This document shows, piece by piece, positions 1-7,502 of a stretch of 10,328 nt of DNA. How positions within the stretch are numbered: the first letter of the stretch is position 1; each line of letters starts with the position of its first letter. Origin of the DNA: Gammaproteobacteria bacterium UBA2955 (lineage in GTDB: Bacteria > Pseudomonadota > Gammaproteobacteria > Pseudomonadales > Azotimanducaceae); NCBI GenBank assembly GCA_002348825.1, contig DEBN01000027.1, forward strand, positions 7,075-17,402, read 5' to 3'. The notes beneath the pieces are model-generated. The model saw only the letters and a program-made list of their open reading frames with translations. It searched no databases and was not told where the DNA came from. A program made the position numbers and the translations under genes.

Positions 1-230
1 GCCAGAGCCCGCTCATTCGCCGCCTGAATCGCTGGACCCTCTGCCTCGGGATCCGAAAAAGGTATACCCAGCTCTAGGATATCCACGCCACCAGCAACCA
101 GGCCATGCAATGCCGGCAGCGTGTATTGTGGCGCTGGGTCGGCTGCGGTAATGAAACTCACCAAGGCGGTACGGTTATTGTCACGGCAAGCTTCGAGACA
201 CCGACGGATGCGCGTACCTGCTCCGCTCAT
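1..230 (-). CDS. trpA: Tryptophan synthase alpha subunit, N-terminal part
   Basis: TrpA cleaves indole-3-glycerol phosphate to indole and glyceraldehyde 3-phosphate and passes indole through a tunnel to TrpB in the cytoplasmic alpha2-beta2 complex. Only the first 76 residues of a protein usually near 265-270 residues lie here; the gene runs off the low-coordinate edge. Translated by hand, it begins [15 protein letters not shown] and contains FITAADP (26-32) and [17 protein letters not shown] (53-69). Glu53 aligns with catalytic Glu49 of the Salmonella enzyme. The position of Salmonella Asp60 is Glu64 here, a conservative change that I recall is allowed in the family signature. The usual hydrophobic residue two places earlier is Glu62, and the usual TAGDP is TAADP. 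The ATG overlaps the trpB stop (ATGA), and no clear Shine-Dalgarno precedes it, so translation is probably coupled to trpB. Identity is firm from the motif and the neighbour. Confidence 0.95.
   Translation of the reverse strand, partial: MSGAGTRIRRCLEACRDNNRTALVSFITAADPAPQYTLPALHGLVAGGVDILELGIPFSDPEAEGPAIQAANERAL
227..230 (-). other. ATGA overlap joining trpB stop and trpA start
   Basis: On the minus strand the bases read ATGA: the trpA start codon (230-228) and the trpB stop TGA (229-227) share two bases. The 15 bases upstream lack a recognisable AGGAG-type element. This is the classic arrangement for termination-reinitiation coupling, and it fits the need for equal amounts of the two subunits. 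The overlap is seen directly; the coupling is inferred. Confidence 0.85.
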
Positions 231-1447
231 GTCAGGCTGATGCCATCTATATCTGCCACCGTCAGGATATCCTTATCGCCGCGGCCACTTAGATTAACGA
301 GAATAATGTCCTCTTTGCTCATCGTCGGCGCATGAGCACTGACCCACGCCAACGCGTGACTGGTCTCGAGCGCGGGCAAAATACCCTCTAAATTATTCAA
401 TAACCTAAATGCGGCCATCGCCTCATCGTCGGTGGCGCTCGCATAGGTGGCTCGGCCAATATCTTTAAGATGAGCATGCTCCGGCCCAACGCCTGGGTAA
501 TCCAGACCCGCTGAGATCGAATGAGTCTCTTTGATTTGTCCATCTGCGTCTGACATCAAATACGAGCGGTTGCCATGCAACACGCCGACCTTACCATCAT
601 TCAATGGCGCCGCATGCGCTCCACTGGCGATGCCGTGACCGCCCGCCTCTACACCAATCAAGGCAACATCCACATCATCAATGAAGGGGTAGAAAATGCC
701 CATCGCATTGGACCCGCCACCGACACACGCGACCACGGCGTTGGGCAAGCGACCCACTTGTTCAAGCATCTGCGCCCGCGCTTCTTGACCAATCGTCGCC
801 GCAAAATCTCTGACGATCATCGGATACGGATGCGGCCCGGCAACGGTGCCGATAATGTAGTGCGTATCATCGACATTGGTAACCCAATCGCGCATCGCCT
901 CATTCATGGCGTCCTTCAATGTCTTAGAACCCGAAGTCACAGGAATCACATTAGCGCCCATGAGTTTCATGCGATACACATTTAAGCTCTGTCGCTGAAC
1001 ATCCTCTGCGCCCATATAAACATCGCACCGCAGGCCCAAACGCGCCGCCACCGTGGCCGTAGCAACGCCATGCTGACCGGCCCCGGTTTCGGCAATCACT
1101 CGAGGTTTACCCATACGCTTGGCCAACAATGCTTGACCGATGGTATTACACACCTTATGCGCGCCGGTGTGATTCAGATCTTCGCGTTTCAAATACACGG
1201 CCGCGCCACCCAGAGTATCGGTTAGGCGCTGGGCTAAATACAGCGGTGTAGGACGCCCAACAAAGTGCGCAAGATCGGTGTGCAACTCGCGTTTGAAGTC
1301 AGGATCGTCTTTCACTTCAGCATAGAGTCGCGCTAAATCATCCAGCGCGTGCGTGAGCGTCTCCGCGACAAACCGACCACCGTAGTCGCCGAAATGACCG
1401 TCAGCGGTAGGTTGTGTGTAAATCCCATCGTCTTTGGCTTCAGCCAT
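227..1447 (-). CDS. trpB: Tryptophan synthase beta subunit
   Basis: This PLP enzyme condenses indole with L-serine to give L-tryptophan, the last step of the pathway. It is 406 residues, a normal length. The internal ATG is used as start, giving [13 protein letters not shown], because it has a good ribosome site (ACAGGAAG, about 8 bases away) and removes a 20-residue extension that lies inside trpF. Visible motifs: GDYGGRFV (20-27); HTGAHKVCN (93-101) with the PLP-binding lysine at Lys98; ETGAGQHG (120-127) with Glu120 at the place of catalytic Glu109 of Salmonella; the phosphate-binding GGGSNAMG (243-250); and LSGRGDKD (386-393), whose Ser388 should contact the PLP ring nitrogen. All key residues are present, so the enzyme should be active. 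The common HKINN is HKVCN here, a mild variation. The start overlaps the trpF end by 8 bases, and the stop overlaps trpA. Confidence 0.98.
   Translation of the reverse strand: MAEAKDDGIYTQPTADGHFGDYGGRFVAETLTHALDDLARLYAEVKDDPDFKRELHTDLAHFVGRPTPLYLAQRLTDTLGGAAVYLKREDLNHTGAHKVCNTIGQALLAKRMGKPRVIAETGAGQHGVATATVAARLGLRCDVYMGAEDVQRQSLNVYRMKLMGANVIPVTSGSKTLKDAMNEAMRDWVTNVDDTHYIIGTVAGPHPYPMIVRDFAATIGQEARAQMLEQVGRLPNAVVACVGGGSNAMGIFYPFIDDVDVALIGVEAGGHGIASGAHAAPLNDGKVGVLHGNRSYLMSDADGQIKETHSISAGLDYPGVGPEHAHLKDIGRATYASATDDEAMAAFRLLNNLEGILPALETSHALAWVSAHAPTMSKEDIILVNLSGRGDKDILTVADIDGISLT
1440..1447 (-). other. 8-base overlap of trpF end and trpB start
   Basis: The minus strand reads ATGGCTGA: the trpB ATG (1447-1445) precedes the trpF TGA stop (1442-1440) in a different frame. 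An AGGAAG Shine-Dalgarno inside the trpF end (about 1456-1461) serves trpB. The overlap decides the trpB start and implies one mRNA carrying trpF, trpB and trpA. Confidence 0.85.
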
Positions 1448-2087
1448 ATCTTGCTTCCTGTACAAAGCGGCGCACACGCTCGCTATTTTTTTGTCCTTTA
1501 CGTTCACCTTCTACGCCGCTCGCTACGTCCACACCAAATGGCGTAAGCCGCGCGACCGCCGTCGCCACATTCTCTGGGTCGAGGCCACCCGCCAAGATTA
1601 ATCGTTTACTACTGTGCTCAGGCCAGAGCCCCCAATCAAAGGCGCGGCCTGTACCTCCGGCTTGTTGCGCATCATAAGTATCCAACAACAGCGCCCAGGC
1701 ATCGGCGTATTCGGCCTCGACTACACGCATATCAATATCGGGCTGCATCTTTATCGCCTTTATATAAGGTTTGCCGAAACTGCGACAAAATTCCGCCGCT
1801 TCGTCCCCGCTGAACTGCAGTACATCCAACGGAACTTGCGCCAAAACCTGATTGACCTCGCCCGCAGTCGCATTAACAAATAGACCAACCCTCTGACAGT
1901 CCGCTGCCGCAGCTGCAGATGCCTCGCTCAAACCCTGAGCCGTGCTCGCTGGCACATATCTAGAACTGCCCGGGTAAAAGTTCAGGCCAATGGCGCTGGC
2001 ACCGGCTTTTACGGTATCCGTTACGTCTGTGACCTCGGTAAGACCGCAGATCTTGCACCAGAGTTGCTCCGATCTTTGCAACGTCAT
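1440..2087 (-). CDS. trpF: Phosphoribosylanthranilate isomerase
   Basis: TrpF catalyses the Amadori rearrangement of N-(5-phosphoribosyl)anthranilate to CdRP, a cytoplasmic TIM-barrel step of tryptophan synthesis. From the chosen ATG it is 215 residues, typical for a free-standing TrpF. Motifs seen: CKICGLT (11-17), with the catalytic cysteine at Cys14 in KICG; GLFVNA (68-73); LLLDTYD (133-139), with the general acid at Asp136; GGLDPENV (167-174); and DVASGVEG (187-194), the phosphate-binding end of the barrel. The usual QxHGDE is QFSGDE here (91-96), so the histidine is replaced by serine. The start is uncertain: an ATG at 2096 would add only MRK, and one at 2186 would add a further 30 residues that look unlike the family. 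I prefer 2087 because a short purine-rich GAGAAAA lies just before it. The gene overlaps trpB and follows truA after a gap of about 130 bases. Confidence 0.95.
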   Translation of the reverse strand: MTLQRSEQLWCKICGLTEVTDVTDTVKAGASAIGLNFYPGSSRYVPASTAQGLSEASAAAAADCQRVGLFVNATAGEVNQVLAQVPLDVLQFSGDEAAEFCRSFGKPYIKAIKMQPDIDMRVVEAEYADAWALLLDTYDAQQAGGTGRAFDWGLWPEHSSKRLILAGGLDPENVATAVARLTPFGVDVASGVEGERKGQKNSERVRRFVQEARYG

Positions 2088-2222
2088 TTTTCTCATGCCG
2101 AACAGGCCGCTCAGTCTAGTCTTAGAGCCAGCGCAACGAAAGTGCGAGCCTGCTCGGGTTACGCCCACAGCGGGCACAGAGTTCACTAAATCTTCGACAT
2201 TTAGCCGTCGAATGAGAGCCCT
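2088..2222 (-). other. truA-trpF spacer with small inverted repeats, no gene seen
   Basis: This is the longest gene-free stretch in the window. On the minus strand it contains TTCGAC-8 bases-GTCGAA (2193-2212), a GCCC-5-GGGC hairpin (around 2165-2177) and a CGAGC-AG-GCTCG element (around 2145-2156). None is followed by a T-run, so none looks like a standard intrinsic terminator. I could not find a convincing sigma70 promoter with correct spacing. The spacer may hold the trpFBA promoter or a control site, but the sequence does not settle that. The trpF frame stays open up to 2186. Confidence 0.4.
2193..2212. repeat. Inverted repeat, 6-base arms, 8-base centre, upstream of trpF
   Basis: The arms TTCGAC and GTCGAA are exact reverse complements, separated by 8 bases. 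It lies about 10 bases after the truA stop and about 106 bases before the trpF start. It could be a protein-binding dyad or a weak RNA hairpin at the end of the truA message. There is no T-run after it in either direction. The symmetry is seen directly; no function is assigned. Confidence 0.4.
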
Positions 2223-3014
2223 TCAGGATCGCAGAATAGAAGGCAAGACCGTAACTTTTGGCAGCACGACGCTGGAATAACAAACCTCGCTTAGATACAG
2301 GCCTTGGGGCGGTGCGGTAACGCCCAGCGCGGATCGATCGCGAGCCGCCAGAACATCTGCGAGATAACCGTTCGCCGCCCCGCGCCCAACGCTCAGCAAA
2401 CCTGAGGCAATATTCCGCACCATGTGCAGAAGAAACGCATTGGCCACTATATCCATCACCACATAGGCTCCCTGACGGCGCACCGAGACTTGGTCCACAC
2501 GCCGCATTGGCGTTAAGGACTGACAACCGGCGCCACGAAAGCTGGAGAAGTCTTGCTCACCGAGCAGACATTGAGCCTGCCGATGCATCGCATCAGCGTC
2601 GAGCACATCACAGCACCAAGCCAGTCCAGCGACGAAGGGGTCCGTTCTTTGCTGGTCATAAAATACGTAGGTATAGCGACGCGATGTCGCATCATAGCGG
2701 GGATGAAATTCCGCGGGCACCGCCCGCACCCAAATGACATGAATGGATTTTGGAGTCAGCGAATTAAGCCCGCGCTGCCAGTTACGAGTATCCGGCGCCC
2801 GACTGCAACTGAAACTAGAAATTTGCCCAATGGCGTGCACACCGGCGTCGGTGCGGCCAGCAACCTGCAAAGTAACAGGCTCATCCGCAAGCTTCGAAGC
2901 CGCCTGTTCCAACGTTCCCTGCACCGTAGGAACATCGCGCTGCCGCTGCCAACCGTGGAATTCACCCCCGGCGTATTGCACCGCTAACGCGTATCTAAAA
3001 TGCGTATTGCTCAT
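2223..3014 (-). CDS. truA: tRNA pseudouridine(38-40) synthase TruA
   Basis: TruA converts uridines 38, 39 and 40 in the anticodon arm of many tRNAs to pseudouridine. The protein is 263 residues, close to the family norm. It starts MSNTHFRYALAVQYAG and carries the family signatures FHGWQRQ (19-25) and AGRTDAGVHA (52-61), in which Asp56 is the catalytic aspartate. Further support comes from RYTYVFYD and the C-terminal half with FLLHMVRNIASGLLSVGRG, the conserved end of the catalytic fold. Nothing essential is missing. The gene begins 23 bases after the fimV-like stop. The bases before the ATG (GTGTTGAG) do not give a well-spaced Shine-Dalgarno, so initiation is likely weak or coupled to the gene before it. 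In relatives truA follows asd and fimV in the same order. Confidence 0.97.
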   Translation of the reverse strand: MSNTHFRYALAVQYAGGEFHGWQRQRDVPTVQGTLEQAASKLADEPVTLQVAGRTDAGVHAIGQISSFSCSRAPDTRNWQRGLNSLTPKSIHVIWVRAVPAEFHPRYDATSRRYTYVFYDQQRTDPFVAGLAWCCDVLDADAMHRQAQCLLGEQDFSSFRGAGCQSLTPMRRVDQVSVRRQGAYVVMDIVANAFLLHMVRNIASGLLSVGRGAANGYLADVLAARDRSALGVTAPPQGLYLSEVCYSSVVLPKVTVLPSILRS

Positions 3015-3022
3015 CTCAACAC

Positions 3023-3034
3023 GTTCGAGCGAAC
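3023..3034. repeat. Short inverted repeat between fimV and truA
   Basis: The bases GTTCG-AG-CGAAC form a dyad with 5-base arms and a 2-base centre, located between the fimV-like stop (3038-3040) and the truA ATG (3012-3014). A 2-base loop is too tight for a stable RNA hairpin of this length, so at most the inner pairs would open. It could affect truA initiation but may be chance. Confidence 0.25.
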
Positions 3035-3037
3035 CCG

Positions 3038-4708
3038 CTAGTTCTTATCGTCGAGATCGTCAATCAGCAATTGTGCAGCCATCTGTTGCTCTTCGTCGCC
3101 TTCCTCTATCACCTCATGCAACAAATCACGCGCACCCTGTTCGTCGCCGACTTCGATGAACGCGATAGCCAACTTAATGCGCGTTTCGATGATGTCTTCA
3201 TCATCGCTTGACGCAGCTGCCATAGACGGTAGGTCTGTGGGCGGTGCCAACAATGGCTTTCTCGGTGGACTCACCGTTGGGTCCGCAATCGCGTCATTGT
3301 CGCGGGCACTTGACGCCGCGGTAGTATCGGCGTCAGCCCTTGCAACCGTGGGCTCGGTAACAGCAAATTCGTCGCTCTGTGCTGCCGATTCTTCTCTCCC
3401 CAGCTTAGTTGCCACAGCGTTATTGCGGCGGCGGCGCCAGGCCATCAACATAAGCGCCAGCGTGAGCAGCACGGTTGCCGAGATAGCGACCAGGCCCGGC
3501 GAGATTGTGTCCTCCTTAGACGCAGAATCTCGAACAACCGAATTCTTATCCGCAGCCGCTTTGGCCTCGTCTACCGAACTATCTATGCGCGAGGCCGCCT
3601 TAGGCAAAGGCATCGTGCGTGGCGTGGAACCGGCAGCGACGGCGTCAGCTTTATCCTGAGCATCGTCGGCCCGAACCGTATTCGATGTGCCAGGAGCGGC
3701 CACTGCCTCAGGTGTGCGCTGCATTGCAGCTCTCGCCCTATCCAAATCTGCAGATGCATCTGACTCCGTCGCACCCACGGCGGCAACGGGCACTTCAGGC
3801 GACGGAGCCTGCGCACCTTCTGCAGATGTGCGCCGGTCATTCAATGGGGCCCCAGTAACAGTCCGGTCCATGTCGCTGTTAAGAGGGGTCTGGCGAACAT
3901 CTCCTCTGCTCGCTGTCGTATCGAGAATTCTCAAACGCCGCGATTGGCCCGCCGTGGAAGCAGCATTCACCGCTCCTGCATAGCCCTCGTCAACCCAGCT
4001 TTTATACTGACGCTTAACTTCGCGTAAAGCCGCACTGGCGCTTAATAAACTGGCCTCAAACAGCTCCGGTAAACGCAGTAAATAGTCCTTTTTGAGTCCG
4101 TTGACATTTTCCGCGATGAACGCATCCGGGTTCAGCCGAACAATGGCGAGCATTTGCTGTTGCACAGTAACCGCACGGCTCTCGCGACTGTCTTTAGCAA
4201 TACTCCAAAGCGTGTCTTTCTCTTGCGTCATCCGCGTACGCCGCCCCACGTCGCTCCGCTCCTGCAACGCGGGTGTAATAGCCTGAATGTCTTCGCTGTA
4301 AACAGCGCTCAGCGGCGCGGGGATAGCCAGAGAAAGCTGCCGCAATTGGACTTCCCCAGCGTCTACAAAGCGCACGACCAACTGCAATCTTGGCTCCACA
4401 ATCGGCCTGCTGGTGCGGATGTCCAAACGCGCACCACCGAGTGGCGCGTCCACAATGGCCAAGCGAACTTGATCCACCACGGCGTAGCGCGGAACGCGCA
4501 TGGACGCATAATCTGCAGCATTACCAACCTGCACCTGCAACGCCGCCTGTGGCCCCTGCAACTGCTGCAGATCAACAAACGCATTGAGATTTTGGCCCTG
4601 AAAAGACGCCACTTGTGGCGCGGCTATGTCCACAGCAAAACTGCCCTGCGCCCAGAGCGCAAGTGACACCCCGACGATCCTAACCACGTTTCTTGGTGCG
4701 ACCCACAT
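3038..4708 (-). CDS. fimV: FimV/HubP-like LysM inner-membrane protein, short form
   Basis: FimV/HubP proteins span the inner membrane, bind peptidoglycan and organise polar machinery such as type IV pili and chemotaxis or flagellar components. Layout of the 556 residues: a signal peptide with cleavage likely after GSFA (22-25); a divergent N-terminal domain (26-150); a LysM-type segment (about 158-214) with KDTLWSIA, QQQMLAIVRLNPDAF and NVNGLKKDYLLRLPE; an Ala/Asp/Arg/Thr-rich, probably disordered linker (about 240-400); one membrane helix (404-423) followed by four arginines (425-428); an acidic linker; and the FimV C-terminal motif (about 508-547) containing IKLAIAFIEVGDEQGARDLL. The N-terminal domain resembles FimV only weakly. 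Pseudomonas FimV is over 900 residues; the reduction here falls mainly in the cytoplasmic repeat region. A GAGG lies 13 bases before the ATG, which is long; a GTG at codon 8 is an alternative start. It follows asd by 15 bases. Confidence 0.88.
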   Translation of the reverse strand: MWVAPRNVVRIVGVSLALWAQGSFAVDIAAPQVASFQGQNLNAFVDLQQLQGPQAALQVQVGNAADYASMRVPRYAVVDQVRLAIVDAPLGGARLDIRTSRPIVEPRLQLVVRFVDAGEVQLRQLSLAIPAPLSAVYSEDIQAITPALQERSDVGRRTRMTQEKDTLWSIAKDSRESRAVTVQQQMLAIVRLNPDAFIAENVNGLKKDYLLRLPELFEASLLSASAALREVKRQYKSWVDEGYAGAVNAASTAGQSRRLRILDTTASRGDVRQTPLNSDMDRTVTGAPLNDRRTSAEGAQAPSPEVPVAAVGATESDASADLDRARAAMQRTPEAVAAPGTSNTVRADDAQDKADAVAAGSTPRTMPLPKAASRIDSSVDEAKAAADKNSVVRDSASKEDTISPGLVAISATVLLTLALMLMAWRRRRNNAVATKLGREESAAQSDEFAVTEPTVARADADTTAASSARDNDAIADPTVSPPRKPLLAPPTDLPSMAAASSDDEDIIETRIKLAIAFIEVGDEQGARDLLHEVIEEGDEEQQMAAQLLIDDLDDKN

Positions 4709-4723
4709 AGAGCGTTGTTAACC

Positions 4724-5752
4724 TCAGTTGGCTATTAAGTTTTGCTCGACCAGCAATTCAGCAATCTGCACACTGTTCAGCGCCGCGCCCTTCCGAACGT
4801 TATCCGACACTACCCACATATTAATGCCATTGTCATGCGATATGTCTTTGCGAATACGTCCGACAAAAACCGGGTCCGTACCTGCGGATTCGGTTACCGC
4901 CGTCGGGTATTTTTCGCCTTTCATGAGCTTCACACCTGGCGCCTTGGCGAGCAGTCGCTCAACCTCTGCCGGAGCAATAGGCTCGGCTGTTTCGACGTGC
5001 ACTGCTTCTGAATGGCCATAAAAAGCGGGAATTCGGACACACGTAGGATTCACAGTGATGGTTTCGTCACCAAAAATTTTCTGGGTCTCCCAAACCATCT
5101 TCATCTCTTCCAATGTGTAGCCATTCTCTTGAAAAGCACCAATTTGCGGGATCGCGTTAAACGCGATCTGCACTGGCATAACCGAAGATTCGATCGGCTT
5201 CGCATTCAATAGATTGGCTGTCTGCCCAGCCAACTCGTTAATACCACTGGCGCCAGCACCGGAAACCGCTTGATAGGTTGCCACGTTAATTCTTGTGATG
5301 CCCACCGCGTCTTGAATCGGCTTGAGTGCCACTAACATTTGAATGGTTGAACAATTCGGGTTGGCGATGATGTTGCGGGGCTTGAAGTCCGCCACACATT
5401 GAGGGTTCACCTCCGGCACTACCAAAGGAATATCCGCGTCATAGCGAAAGTGCGACGTATTATCTATTACCACGCACCCAGCGGCCCCGGCCTTGGGCGC
5501 ATATTCGGCAGACAACTCTCCACCTGCAGAAAACAAACCGATCTGCACTTGCGAAAAATCAAATTCGTCGAGGCGCTGAACTTGTACAGACTTGCCGTGA
5601 AACTGCAGACGCTTACCCGCCGAGCGTTCAGACGCTAGCAAGTAGAGCTTGGACACAGGGAACTTCCGCTCCTGGAGAATATCCAGCAGCGCTTCGCCTA
5701 CAGCACCTGTTGCTCCAACAATGGCTACACTGTAGCCGGCACTCGAATCCAT
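4724..5752 (-). CDS. asd: Aspartate-semialdehyde dehydrogenase
   Basis: Asd reduces beta-aspartyl phosphate with NADPH to aspartate semialdehyde, the branch point towards lysine, diaminopimelate, threonine and methionine; it acts in the cytoplasm and is normally essential for the cell wall. The 342 residues match the shorter Asd2-type enzymes rather than the E. coli type of about 367. Visible: the NADP-binding GATGAVGE (13-20), SAGG (75-78), the catalytic cysteine Cys134 in NPNCST, SGAGASG (164-170), and RIPAFYGHSE (240-249) with substrate-binding Arg240 and catalytic His247. Because both Cys and His are present, it should be a true dehydrogenase, not a USG-1-like inactive paralogue. AGAGGA lies 8 bases before the ATG. 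It follows leuB by 15 bases and precedes fimV by 15 bases, so it is probably expressed on the leu transcript. Confidence 0.97.
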   Translation of the reverse strand: MDSSAGYSVAIVGATGAVGEALLDILQERKFPVSKLYLLASERSAGKRLQFHGKSVQVQRLDEFDFSQVQIGLFSAGGELSAEYAPKAGAAGCVVIDNTSHFRYDADIPLVVPEVNPQCVADFKPRNIIANPNCSTIQMLVALKPIQDAVGITRINVATYQAVSGAGASGINELAGQTANLLNAKPIESSVMPVQIAFNAIPQIGAFQENGYTLEEMKMVWETQKIFGDETITVNPTCVRIPAFYGHSEAVHVETAEPIAPAEVERLLAKAPGVKLMKGEKYPTAVTESAGTDPVFVGRIRKDISHDNGINMWVVSDNVRKGAALNSVQIAELLVEQNLIAN

Positions 5753-5767
5753 CTCGGTATTCCTCTG

Positions 5768-6844
5768 TTAATTTTCCAGTTGTTCAAGCACCAAATTACC
5801 CATGGTCTGACAACCCACCGGGCTGGCCCCATCGCCTGCTATATCGGCTGTTCTGTAGCCTTGTTCCAAAACTCTAGCAACAGCACTGTCAATCTTATCG
5901 GCGGCCTCGGGGAGATTCAGACTGTAGCGAAACATCATACCCACAGACAGTATTGTAGCCAACGGATTCGCACTGTCCTGACCCGCAATATCTGGCGCGG
6001 TGCCGTGCACAGGCTCGTACAACCCGGTACCGCTGGCTGCCAAAGAGGCCGACGGCAGCATACCCAGACTGCCGGTTAACATCGCGGCGACATCCGAAAG
6101 GATATCGCCAAACATGTTGCCGGTTACTATGACATCAAATTGCTTTGGAGCGCGTACGAGTTGCATCGCGGCATTGTCCACATACATATGGGACAGTTCT
6201 ACGCTTGGATACTCTGGCGCTAACGCGGTGACCTTTTCCCGCCATAGCTGGGAAACCTCCAACACATTCGCCTTATCCACTGAACAAAGTCTGCCGTTCC
6301 GCTTGGCCGCCAACTCAAACCCTACCCGCGCAATACGCTCGATTTCATGCTCCGAGTAAACGAGTGTATTAAAGCCGACGCGCTCATTATCGCGCACCTC
6401 AACGCCGCGCGGTTCGCCGAAGTAAATTCCACCGGTCAGTTCACGAATAATCAGGATATCCAAATCGGCCACCAATTCGCTCTTCAACGACGACGCCGCT
6501 GCCAACGGCGCCGACAGCAGCGCGGGACGTAAATTAGCGAACAGGCCTAGTCCCTGTCGCAAGCCCAGCAATCCCTTTTCTGGGCGTTGGTGAGTCGGTA
6601 AATCATCCCACTGTGGACCGCCGACCCCACCCAACACTACGGCGTCAACCTGCTCAGCCGCCCTCAGAGTTTCGGCCGGCAGCGGATCCCCTGTGGCGTC
6701 GATGGCCGCACCGCCGATCAAACCTTCACTGATGTCGAGCTGACAACCGCACAGTTGCGCCGCGGCCTGCATAACCGCAGTTGCAGCAGCGACCACTTCT
6801 TGACCGATGCCATCACCAGGCAGCAATAAAACTTTCTTTTGCAT
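5768..6844 (-). CDS. leuB: 3-isopropylmalate dehydrogenase
   Basis: LeuB oxidises and decarboxylates 3-isopropylmalate with NAD+ to give 2-oxoisocaproate, the keto acid of leucine. The 358 residues fit the family. It opens [18 protein letters not shown]. Arginines at 96, 106 and 134 should bind the substrate; [14 protein letters not shown] (134-147) includes Tyr141. Lys191 in SVDKANV, Asp223 in YVDNAAM and Asp247/Asp251 in the signature [10 protein letters not shown] complete the catalytic and metal-binding set. [17 protein letters not shown] (272-288) precedes the NAD-binding end. All expected residues are present. A GGAAAAG element lies about 9 bases before the ATG. The gap from leuD is 17 bases, so it is part of the leuCDB operon. 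Confidence 0.98.
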   Translation of the reverse strand: MQKKVLLLPGDGIGQEVVAAATAVMQAAAQLCGCQLDISEGLIGGAAIDATGDPLPAETLRAAEQVDAVVLGGVGGPQWDDLPTHQRPEKGLLGLRQGLGLFANLRPALLSAPLAAASSLKSELVADLDILIIRELTGGIYFGEPRGVEVRDNERVGFNTLVYSEHEIERIARVGFELAAKRNGRLCSVDKANVLEVSQLWREKVTALAPEYPSVELSHMYVDNAAMQLVRAPKQFDVIVTGNMFGDILSDVAAMLTGSLGMLPSASLAASGTGLYEPVHGTAPDIAGQDSANPLATILSVGMMFRYSLNLPEAADKIDSAVARVLEQGYRTADIAGDGASPVGCQTMGNLVLEQLEN

Positions 6845-6861
6845 GTTGTCTTTTCCGTGTT

Positions 6862-7500
6862 TCAGTCGCGAAATAACCAGGGCTGACGCTCGCGGTGTCC
6901 CGTCTCGAAATGTTCTATTAAGGCGCTCTCGGCCAGCGTAAGATCGATGTCGTCCATACCGCTCAGCATCTTCTGCTTCAGCGCTGGGTCTACAGTAAAC
7001 TCAAATACCTTCTCGCTACCCAGCACCGTAACCGTCTGCGCGGCCAAATCGATACAAAGCTCTAATCCGTCGGCTACCTGAGAAAAAAGTTCGTCAACAA
7101 TTGCCGCATCCAGCGCGATAGGCAGTACGCCATTCTTAAAACAATTTCCAAAAAAAATATCCGCAAAGCTTGGTGCGATCACGGCACGAAAACCGTATTC
7201 CTGCAACGCCCACACCGCATGCTCGCGAGACGAACCACAACCAAAGTTATCGCGCGCCAGCAACACAGAGGCACCCTGATATTCGGGTTGGTTGAGCACA
7301 AATTCGCGATTTAAACTGCGCTCATTCGGGGTCATCCCCATGCGGCCGGGATCGGTAAAGCGCCAGGCATCAAACAAATAGTCGCCGAAACCTGTGCGCT
7401 TAATGGATTTCAAATATTGCTTTGGAATGATCTGATCGGTATCCACGTTGGCCCGATCTAGCGGCGCTGCAAACCCCTCGAGGGTGGTAAACGCCTGCAT
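6862..7500 (-). CDS. leuD: 3-isopropylmalate dehydratase small subunit
   Basis: LeuD is the swivel-domain subunit that pairs with LeuC to convert 2-isopropylmalate to 3-isopropylmalate. The 212 residues are typical of the longer proteobacterial LeuD. Family hallmarks: [17 protein letters not shown] (15-31), [11 protein letters not shown] (37-47), [15 protein letters not shown] (85-99) and [17 protein letters not shown] (112-128). The ATG overlaps the leuC stop by one base (TAATG), and a GGGAG ribosome site lies inside the end of leuC, 8 bases before the start, so both coupling and direct initiation are likely. That suits the 1:1 complex. Confidence 0.98.
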   Translation of the reverse strand: MQAFTTLEGFAAPLDRANVDTDQIIPKQYLKSIKRTGFGDYLFDAWRFTDPGRMGMTPNERSLNREFVLNQPEYQGASVLLARDNFGCGSSREHAVWALQEYGFRAVIAPSFADIFFGNCFKNGVLPIALDAAIVDELFSQVADGLELCIDLAAQTVTVLGSEKVFEFTVDPALKQKMLSGMDDIDLTLAESALIEHFETGHRERQPWLFRD

Positions 7501-7502
7501 TA
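7498..7502 (-). other. TAATG overlap joining leuC stop and leuD start
   Basis: The minus strand reads TAATG: the leuC stop TAA and the leuD start ATG share one base. A strong GGGAG lies 8 bases upstream of the ATG. This is typical of subunit pairs made in equal amounts; coupling is inferred from the layout. Confidence 0.85.

Noticed and set aside
2088..2186. A 33-codon N-terminal extension of TrpF
   Set aside because: The extra residues do not resemble TrpF, which normally starts a few residues before KICG, and nearer ATG codons exist at 2096 and 2087.
2122..2526. Alternative minus-strand frame of 134 codons overlapping truA and the truA-trpF spacer
   Set aside because: It is out of frame with truA, whose catalytic motif and C-terminal fold are intact, and it has no recognisable domain or ribosome site.
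3156..4666. Two plus-strand open frames (167 and 170 codons) opposite the fimV-like gene
   Set aside because: The minus-strand protein has a signal peptide, LysM, membrane helix and FimV C-terminal motif. The plus-strand frames have none and mirror its alanine/serine-rich codons.
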